Positions 56,461 to 64,000 of a stretch of DNA of 64,000 bases are shown piece by piece. Made by a program: the position numbers and the translations under genes. The notes beneath the pieces are model-generated. The model searched no databases. It was not told the origin of the DNA and saw nothing but the letters and a program-made list of their open reading frames with translations. Position 1 is the stretch's first letter. Every line of letters begins with the position of its first letter. The stretch is from Puccinia triticina (taxonomy: Eukaryota > Basidiomycota > Pucciniomycetes > Pucciniales > Pucciniaceae): positions 2,294,001 through 2,358,000 of the forward strand of contig NC_070572.1 of the NCBI RefSeq assembly GCF_026914185.1, read 5' to 3'.

Positions 56461-58614
56461 GGACCCTGGAAAGCCCCTATGGAACACAGTAACCTAAATT
56501 CCAAGATTTTTGAAAAATTCACACATATTTGGAGCCCATTCATACATGTTTTGTGCGTAGGTGCAGAGCTTTTTTCAAAAAATTCATACAAATTTTGTGC
56601 GTACGTTTTTTTTTGCCGCAGGCGTGAAGAAATAATCCTAGAAATACTTTTTTGAGTAGCCATTTCTGCTACATACCTAGAGGAGCAGTGACAAAGGTAA
56701 AAAATGGAAGAAGAAGATATTTTAAATTTCATATTCAAGTAGAAAACTGCATAGACTATCATCAACAACTGATTGTTACTCTTCATCTACATTTTTATTG
56801 CTTTTTTTGAGAGCTTTTATCTTTGAAAATTTGTTCTTCCAGTGTTCTAGAAAAGCAATTTGAGACATTGTAATAAGAAGAGAATGTGTCAGCTCCGGTC
56901 TCTTTGGTGACGCGGAGTTGATAGGGTTTTAGATTGGTCACACTACATTTACTAGAAGTAACAAGTGGAAAAAAGTCCAACTCAACGCCAAAGGCGGAGG
57001 GACTAGTGTTAAAGCTATGGCCTCCGAATCGGAGGGAGGAGGAAAGAGCGCCTGAGGAGAAAGGCTTGGGGGCAAGAAGAGAGAACAAGAGACCCAGAAA
57101 GAGGGTCTAAACTGCTAGCTGTGAGAAGGAAAAAAAGCTTCTCACTACAGGAGACTCACTGGGTCTCAGGGAACAGCGTGCAGAGAACTGATGATTTTTA
57201 TTCTATCACAGTAGTGGATGAACTATAAGCTGTTTACAACGGGGGGCCAGGTTGTGGGACAGAAGGTGTGACAATGAATATTCAACTGGAAGGAGGGAAC
57301 GTGTGACAGGTGGAGGAAGAAGGAGAGAAAAGACTGTGAAATTTCAACAACTAGCACCCTTACGTAAGTAAGGGGACGCGGCAATTACTCTGAGTCTAGC
57401 CAAGCACCTTTGCTCAAAACAGGATAAGAAAGGCCTATTCTTCTAGGATACAGGTATGAGTACCTGTACCTAGGAGGATACTCGAAGGAAATAGGAAGCT
57501 GTAAGAGAAATAGGTCAGTAGATTACTAGAATAAACCCCACTCACTTTTATGGTTTTAAAGTAAGGTTGGCGGGTTTGTATGTGTAATAATCTTGGGGAA
57601 AGATCCCCCCCCCTTTTATATTACAGGGATCAGCTCCCTCCTTTGAGTCAAGGACCTGAGGGATCCTTAACTCCAAGGAGAGGAGTAATCCACGGAATTC
57701 AGAAGGGGATTTACATAAATAAGTATGTAATCTCCCCATTTGTACATATATTGTGCTTAATCAGGATAAATACATAGAGAGATAAGATTATCTCTCTCTG
57801 TATTAACAAATATGTAATCAATGTGAAATAAAGTTAATTACATACTCAAAAGAGTGTGAAATATGTATTTAAATACATAATAAGAGTACATGAAATAAAA
57901 GGTACATAATCAATGTAATGACAGGGAATTAGGGGGTATCAAATATGAGAAATCCACAATAAGAAACCAGTCAATTAGCCAAAAACAAAATCTGCCATCC
58001 ATGGATCCCACAGTGGAGTAGAAGAAGGACCAGCATGTTTTAAAAATGGTGGGTTTTTTCAAACCAGTCAATGACATAATGGTGGATTTGGACATATTTG
58101 ATACCCCCTATTGAACTCTTGAATTTATGTACATGAATCAATTTTAAAAGAAGTCTTTAACCGTTAGGTTATAAGACATGTACTATGCATTGTAGACACA
58201 TGGACTTAGTGTCTCAGTGTCTGACAGAATGTAATCTCTGGGAGATGGATACACAATTCCCACCAGCATCCGTAATATTTAAGCCTTTGGTGACTGTGAA
58301 TAAATGGTGCAGATGTGCTACTTCTCAGCAAGGAAGTGTAGAAACCAGCTGCAATTGGGATATGTGGTTGATACAGGAAGAGCTGGACCAATATAGGGGG
58401 GGGGGGTGCAAAAAAAACTGTGGCATCATATCCTCATTCTCATACATTTTTAGTTACTACCCCCCTTGTCCCCCAAAAATCTTCATACAATTGGGGTGAG
58501 TACCTTATCCTCCAAATTTCCCATTCATACATCTGGGGTGCATACGTTTTTCATTTTTTGACCAAAAATTCATACATTTTTGTTACTGTGTTCCATAGGG
58601 GCTTTCCTGGGTCC
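56461..58614. mobile_element. 2.15-kb element, GGACCC-GGAAAGCCCCTAT ends
   Basis: Inverted ends of about 34 bp (GGACCCTGGAAAGCCCCTAT, then GGAACACAGTAAC). TTAAGCT appears close outside both ends (56453-56459, 58617-58623), consistent with a 7-8 bp target-site duplication and (C/T)AGGACCC termini, so hAT-like. The interior holds CATACA-TTTTG words near both ends and the TA MITE at 57932-58108. The short element at 21126-21249 has the same ends. Confidence 0.7.
57932..58108. mobile_element. 177-bp TA MITE, GGGGGTATCAAATATG ends
   Basis: Ends GGGGGTATCAAATATG and complement with TA on both sides. It shares AACCAGTCAATTAGCC and AAGGACCAGCATGTTTTAAA (in opposite orientation) with the longer copy at 47499-48825. 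It is nested in the element at 56461-58614. Confidence 0.75.
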
Positions 58615-59390
58615 TGTTAAGCTGCCATGGAGTAGCTACCCAGTGGTATATCCTCATCTAGGACGCTAGATGTTGAGGGTACAGTAGCTTTTTGACACCC
58701 ACTCAACAACAGGGCCAACTCTCATCTCATTCACCCCAAAGACCACTCTTCCTGACCAATTTTTTTTCTTTCTTCTCTTCTCACTCCAACTCCAACATAC
58801 ATAGCTTAGGACTTATCTACCCAAATCTCTGGATTTTCCTAGTTTCCTATGAGAAACTTCAAAGAACTAAGAGTTCATTTTGATCAGACTATGTTGCTAA
58901 GATTATGTACAATAGTTTTGTGATGCAAAATGAGAACGTGAGAACAAAATAAGAGTAAGGAAATGTACCTAAGAGCAGGAACAGAGCCGCTCTCTACTCA
59001 AGAGTAAGGATTGAGATATAGTAAGAAAAAGATTATGTTGGTTGTCAACGGTCTGTCATGGGTGATGTTCATAGTTAGCCCATGCCACTTTTCTGATCTC
59101 TCCTGATGGTTCATTTGAGCCTTACTTTGATTGATATTTTAGACCTGAGTGTATGCTTCCAGAAGTGTCCAAGTGATGCTTTGCCCTTCAAACTATTGGG
59201 CAGACATCAAAAATCGCCACAATGGCATAAGGCACCCTGGTACCTGTGGCAGGTGCGGGTACCCCCCTGTTTTTTCACAAATTCCTCACACCCGTACCCA
59301 CACCCGCACCCGGCACCTGCCCTGGGAGGTACCCGGGTGCAGAGGGGGAGGTACCCGGGTGCCAGGCACAGGTACCCGGGTATCACCTTT
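58615..59390. other. no gene; GGTACCCG words at the right end
   Basis: No exon is supported. From about 59225 the sequence turns into GGTACCCGGGTGC words of the TAGGGATGGCCA family, which resume after the array, from 59996 to about 60122. Confidence 0.45.
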
Positions 59391-59394
59391 GATG

Positions 59395-59996
59395 GCTGGC
59401 TGACTGGTCATTGAGAGGTTTTATCCTCTTCAATGGCCGGCTGACCGGTCATCAAGAGTTTTTATCCCTTTTGATGACCGGCCAGCCGGTCATCAAGAGG
59501 TTGTATCCCTTTTGATGACCGGTCAGCCGGTCATCAAGAGTGTAGCCTCTTCAATGGCCGGCTGACCGGTCATCAAGAGTGTAGCCTCTTCAATGGCCGG
59601 ATGACCGGTCATCAAGAGCCATTATCCTCTTTGATGACCGGTCAGCCGGTCATCAAGAGGTTGTATCCCTTTTGATGAGTCATGACCGGTCAGCCGGTCA
59701 TTGAGAGTGTAGCCTCCTTGATGACCGGTCAGCCAGTCATTGAGAGTGTAGCCTCTTTGATGGCCGGCTGACCGGTCATCAAGAGTCAGCCGGTCATCAA
59801 GAGGCTATAGGCTCTTCAATGACTGGCTTAACGGTCATCGAGAGGTTTTATCCTCTTTGATGACCGGCTGACCGGTCATCAAGAGGTTTTATCCTCTTTG
59901 ATGACCGGTCAGCGGGTCATCGAGAGGTTGTATCCCTTTCAATGACCGGTCAGTCGGTCATCGAGAGGTATCCTCTTTGATGACCGGCTGACTGGC
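59395..59996. repeat. array of GATGACCGG/CCGGTCATC hairpin words
   Basis: Some fifteen units of the form TTGATGACCGG-TCAG-CCGGTCATCAA, joined by GAGGTTTTATCCTC or GAGTGTAGCCTC spacers, occupy 600 bp. Most units are nearly perfect hairpins. GGTACCCG words flank both sides, so the array seems inserted into, or grown within, a TAGGGATGGCCA-family element ending at about 60122 (TGCCATCTCTA). Confidence 0.8.
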
Positions 59997-60122
59997 GGGT
60001 ACCCGCCGTCCTCCCCACCAGAATTCTGGACACCCGCACCCGCACCCGGCACCCACTGGCGGGTACCTGTAGGGCCAAACGGGTACTGGGTACCCGGAAA
60101 CAAGTACCCGTTTGCCATCTCT

Positions 60123-61504
60123 AGATTTCTTTGCAAAATCTCAAATTCCAGATCTGTTGAAACGTGACGGGAAGTCCTCCATTGACACTGCTATTACACC
60201 GGCCATCCAACCGGTGTGCCTGCTGGCTCTTTGGCAGACATTGTGTGCCCCGCCATCATGTCATCAACCAGGCAACATTGATTCAAAAGAGGTGAGTAAT
60301 AGGCAACAAGCTAGCATCAGGGCAATCATGCTGAACATCCAAAATTGGCCTATGTTCCACAACTTTGTGCTGTATGGTGCACCAAGGCCGCCAGACCCTT
60401 TTCAGCTTTAGTGGATTCAAGCCATTGGGCCATCCTTCATTCAACGGTTGTAAAAAACATACCAGCAAGACAAACAGTTTCAAAGGATATCCACTAGCTC
60501 TACTCGGCTATGCAGCAGAACTACAAGTCCGTTTTGGAAGTAAGTGCAGATCTAATTCATTGTTTTCTTTCCTCCCATGACTACAGAAGATTGAAGGCTT
60601 TATTAGGCACACAATGTTGCATTATACATAGGAGTCAACGCCTGGCAGTAACCCAACGGTTTTGACATCCTTGGAATCGTGATCTACCACTTCTGTAGGG
60701 CTCAAAAATATGTAGTTTACATAGGATACATGTCTGGTGACTTTGAACACATTGTTCAAAGTTCCACGTTTTTTGTGGGGGAGGGGTAGTCGAGAAGTGG
60801 TGGGGGGCACTGTAAGCAACTGGATCTAATACAGGTTTACACCTTTTTAGATGTTGTTTGCCTAGGATGAAAGATCTGTCAAGGCATCTGTTGGGTGATA
60901 GATCTGTGAAATTTCAGTCTGTGAGGGGGACATACACAGTGGGGGTGCTTCCTGGCCCGCAGGTTTGTGGAGACAACGGGATCACCGGCTCTGGGAAACC
61001 CACATGGATTTCACTGCTCTCCCCGTTGGTACCACCCTCCCGTGGAAAATGGGTGGACACAACCGACTAATTTCCCGTTGTCTCCACCCACCTGGGACTT
61101 CCACTTCAAGAATGACGAGGATTCCATGGCCGCCTGTGGGATTGCAGTGTAGCCCACAAGCACACAACCTGCAGGGGCAGCTGTGGATTCCCCGTTGTTC
61201 TCAACAACAAGGAACCCACGGCTGCCCCTGCATTGCCAGTGGAACCAACAAGAGCGCAGCTCATTGGGAGATTAGGGCTAATTTGATGACAACCGCCGCG
61301 GCTCAAACTTCCGGTCCGTCTTGATTACTCTGGATGACCCAGGGCAACAAGAGACTTGTGCAACAAAGCCTCCTACCAAGACAAAATCCAGGAACAACCA
61401 AGCAGTCCATCACACTCCTGAGTCCTTGGCTTGGTTGGTACTTTCAATTTTCTCCGCATTCATTGTCAAAACTGCGGCCAATCATGACCAGCCTATCCAC
61501 AAAG
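60123..61504. other. no gene; repeat pieces
   Basis: A half MITE (GGAAGTCCTCC end) lies at 60115-60180 and a copy of the TACAGTGCCCCCCA element end at about 60680-60830. Words such as GTGGAAT/ATTCCAC and CCCGTTGTC/GACAACGGG occur at 60970-61320. A 71-codon frame at 60365-60580 is unrecognised. Confidence 0.4.
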
Positions 61505-62890
61505 ATCTGAGGTGCTCAAGGCCATCCACTTCTTCAAGACCACCTGGACTTACAAGCTTCAAGGGGCCGAGCCCGGCATGAAGAGGTTGGTCCATCTCAT
61601 CTGGGCCATCAAGAACGCCACCGTTGACAAGCCTCCCAACAAGGACAACAATGAGGGCAAGCCTGCCCCGCAGCCCATCAAGGACACCAAGGGCGTCCGC
61701 GCCGCCCTCATCAATTGCTATCAAGAACTCTACTTCGCGCCCCTCGTCCAACAGCAGGGCAAAAGTGTGGCGGCGTATGCAACCTGGAAAATCGCGCGGA
61801 TTGCATGCAACATGATCGAGTCCGTGCACCCTTCTCCTTTTCCCACCTTCCTTACTTACTTAGTTGACTCTCTTACAGATTAACGTACCATGCAACGCTA
61901 GCCAAACTTACATCCCTAAAAGAACTGCTAGGTGTGATGATGGAGCGCGGATAGAAGACATGCTCAATAAGCTGTGGGAGTTCTATCCAACCTTCAAAGA
62001 GATCTCCCAACGCCAGCGCCGTGGCGCCGCGATTGTGCTTGGCATGCTTGCCGCTCCCAGGCCCTCTGTCGTTGCTGACCATCTCGATAAGCTTGTTGCG
62101 GTTGGCCTCGGAGCTATGGGAAAGGTGTGTTTTTTATCGGGCATGCTTGTGTTGCATGTAGTGTTGATTGGGTGCGGTTTTTTTTTGTGTTTGTGTCTGT
62201 AGGGCGATCTCATGCTTGCTAGAGATTCTTGTATTGCACTCAGTCGGCTGGGAGAGAGTGCCAAGAAAGTGAAAGGCGAGTCTCAAAGGAGGGCTTGATA
62301 CAGGATCTGAAGAGAAGACTGAAGCACCCAGTGTTACAATAGGCTCCTTGATCGACCACAACATCCGCTTGCCCCTCAATAACCCCGTCTTCTGCAAGCT
62401 CGTCAATATCATCCAGGCTCCTAATGGCTGAGAAGGCACTGAATATTCAATACTCTATATGGACTTGCCAACCATCCCAACTTGTTGTGCACCAAGATCC
62501 TCCAGCGGATGGCCATCAACTGGGCCAACAGAAGGAATGATGGACATCAACCACCCATCTGATGTTCTCCCCCCCACAACAGATCCGCAGGCGGCGCCGG
62601 GGGAGGAGGAGGACACCAGCAGAATGGGATCCGCTAGTCTGCTGGGCCCGTCGTCAATGTCGGCAAGTCAACAACAACATAAACATCGTGCTCTGCTCGT
62701 CGGCCCCTTCAAGCTCAGCCAGCTCATCTTCCTTGCCGGCCATGTCGCCGTCAAACATCCAGTACACCTCGAGCTCATCAAGCACGAGTTCAAGAGACAC
62801 AAGGCCGCCAACAACCAAGCCCTGAGGCCTGTCGTGCTAAGCTCACCCCAATCATCCCCGATCTTTGCCGCAAAGATCAAAGGTTGTTTT
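61505..62890 (+). pseudogene. condensin complex subunit 1 fragment (Ycs4/Cnd1/CAP-D2)
   Basis: Plus-strand exons match the HEAT-repeat part of condensin subunit 1, the non-SMC subunit needed for mitotic chromosome compaction. In order: EVLKAIHFFKTTWTYKLQGA, KRLVHLIWAIKNATV, KGVRAALINCYQELYF (61506-61815); after a 57-nt intron, TYHATLAKLTSLKELLGVMM, a 1-nt frameshift near 61951, then IEDMLNKLWEFYP and QRRGAAIVLGMLAAPRPSVV; after a second intron, LARDSCIALSRLGESAKKVK; after a third with a GC donor, RLPLNNPVFCKLVNIIQAP and a stop. A further shift is needed for YGLANHPNLLCTKIL, and FKLSQLIFLAGHVAVKHPVH ends the match. Introns are kept, so this is a DNA copy, not a processed one. Both gene ends are missing, so it is a dead duplicate. 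Confidence 0.8.
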
Positions 62891-63243
62891 GTCCAATCTG
62901 ACATCCCTATCATTTCTCTCACATTTCCCTGATTTCATTTGTGTTTTTTTATCTTTGTCATTTTTTCATCTATGTATCTCTTTTTTTGATGTTTTCACAA
63001 CGGTCATTTGGATTGCAATGCAGCGCGTGGTACCACATTCTGCTACATTACTACCCACGGATATAATCTGCTCCACCCCGGGCTAGCTAATCAAACCACG
63101 GGGAAAGCTGAGTGGCCCTTGTGGGCCCGTCCCGCGCGTGGGTATCACGGTGGTTCCTTGGGGAGTCCCAAGCTTAACTAAGCCTCTCTGAGGAGGCGTG
63201 AAACGTCTGCGAAGTAGAGGCTTAGGACTAAAGTCAGATTCTT
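62891..63243. other. no gene; dispersed repeat
   Basis: T-rich sequence, then AAGCTTAACTAAGCCTCTCT at about 63170, a motif of the dispersed family also seen near 40578, 50917 and 53505. Confidence 0.4.
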
Positions 63244-63780
63244 GGCCTGAGGCTGACAAGGTTTTTTGAAGAAAATGAGCAATTTTGTATTTACATTTAT
63301 TTTATGATTAGCTCTACGCTTTTACTCCGAATCCCAGCTGACCATGTTGTAGCCCTTGATCTCAGCTATCTTGTACATATTTTTTCAAGTATTCTCACCA
63401 AAAATTGGCCGCTCAGCAGCCATTCTTTCCAGGGCTGTTTCTGAGCAATGTGATGGACCCATCGTGCCACTTGCTGGTCAAGATTGGACAGGTTCTCACG
63501 ATTTGGCCTCACCAGACCTCCCAAGGCAGTTTTTTTACATCACAATTACTTCCAAAGGATGAGGATACAACTTTGATGGGATACATGGTAACATGTACAA
63601 CAAGGAGCTGATTCTAATGGTACTGGAGGGTGTGAAGAAATCCGAGGGGTATGCGGTGATATGTGGATTAGAAGGATTTTTTGGCCATTTGGCTGGGCAG
63701 CCTCAGGCCAAATGTCGGGCATTAGGCACAAGTCCCTCCCGCAAGCGGGAGGGTGCTCGCGCAGGGAGGGAGTTCAGGGG
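63244..63780 (+). repeat. dispersed repeat R2, copy 2
   Basis: Diverged direct copy of 25985-26800, followed by CCTCCCGCAAGCGGGAGGG at about 63738, a small palindrome. Confidence 0.6.
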
Positions 63781-64000
63781 AGTCCACGGTTGAAGGAGCA
63801 GTGATCCACCCGGGGCCGTGGGCTTGACCTTCACGTCGGGATCACAGGGAATCCACGGGGATTCCACGCGGAGCCGAAAGCTGCCGTGGAATCCACGGGT
63901 GATCCTCCCGGTGGTGACCCCGTGATTCCCTGGGTCCGACCTCGCGCGCGGCTACCACGTGGATGTTGTGACACATCACTTTTGCATTATATTTCACATG
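63781..64000. repeat. ATCCACGG/CCGTGGAT word stretch at the window edge
   Basis: Words GGGAATCCACGG, GATTCCACG and their complements alternate from about 63835 to 63935, so another word-type element probably begins here and continues past the window. Confidence 0.45.

Noticed and set aside
49455..60000. CRISPR-like appearance of regularly spaced palindromic repeats (49455-50200, 59395-59996)
   Set aside because: Intron-bearing genes and nuclear tRNA introns show a eukaryote; spacers are themselves repeats, not unique, and no cas genes exist.
60365..60580. 71-codon frame as a possible gene fragment
   Set aside because: No recognisable motif, no splice support, and it lies among repeat pieces.

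Overview
The window reads as nuclear DNA of a basidiomycete, most probably a rust fungus (Pucciniales, Puccinia-like). This rests on the short spliceosomal introns (about 60-140 nt), on gene models that match fungal orthologues (Coa1, cytochrome b5-acyl-CoA dehydrogenase fusion, Tbf1-like Myb protein, eL24, a PDI-type membrane protein), on a large OTU-protease-like protein, and on gene islands lost in a sea of DNA transposons. The rust assignment is an inference. All gene models were spliced by hand and kept only where exon phases agree.

Layout. 0-2.1 kb: an intron-containing tRNA-Arg(ACG), two diverged copies of a cysteine-rich exon, and a small unknown gene. 2.2-11.7 kb: repeats only. 11.7-25.7 kb: the main gene island, with a second tRNA-Arg(ACG), a thioredoxin/PDI membrane protein (minus), an OTU-domain protein (minus), COA1 (plus) and a cytochrome b5-acyl-CoA dehydrogenase (plus). 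26-34 kb: repeats plus a dead FOL1 (HPPK-DHPS) fragment and a dead coiled-coil gene. 34.9-39.4 kb: a secreted glycine-rich protein and RPL24. 40-53 kb: nested transposons, including a Ty1/copia remnant and a hAT transposase gene split by three insertions. 53.9-56.2 kb: a TBF1-like gene. 56.4-64 kb: more transposons, a large palindromic array and a condensin subunit 1 pseudogene.

The intact genes are housekeeping genes with no shared pathway. COA1 (cytochrome oxidase assembly) and the acyl-CoA dehydrogenase next to it may both act in oxidative metabolism, but nothing shows co-regulation.

The strongest unexplained signal is structural. Many non-autonomous elements, several with 7-8 bp target-site duplications typical of hAT transposons, have conserved ends (CAACAGTGGG, CAGGG, TAGGGATGGCCA) but interiors made almost wholly of one short word and its reverse complement, repeated many times. 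The word differs from element to element (GTAACG, GCGTAGC, GACCGGGAG, CTCGCCGAGAG, GGTACCCG, GATGACCGG). Some interiors hold near-perfect palindromes with 0-2 nt spacers. No long reading frame here looks like a transposase for them except the broken hAT gene at 44.3-49.0 kb.
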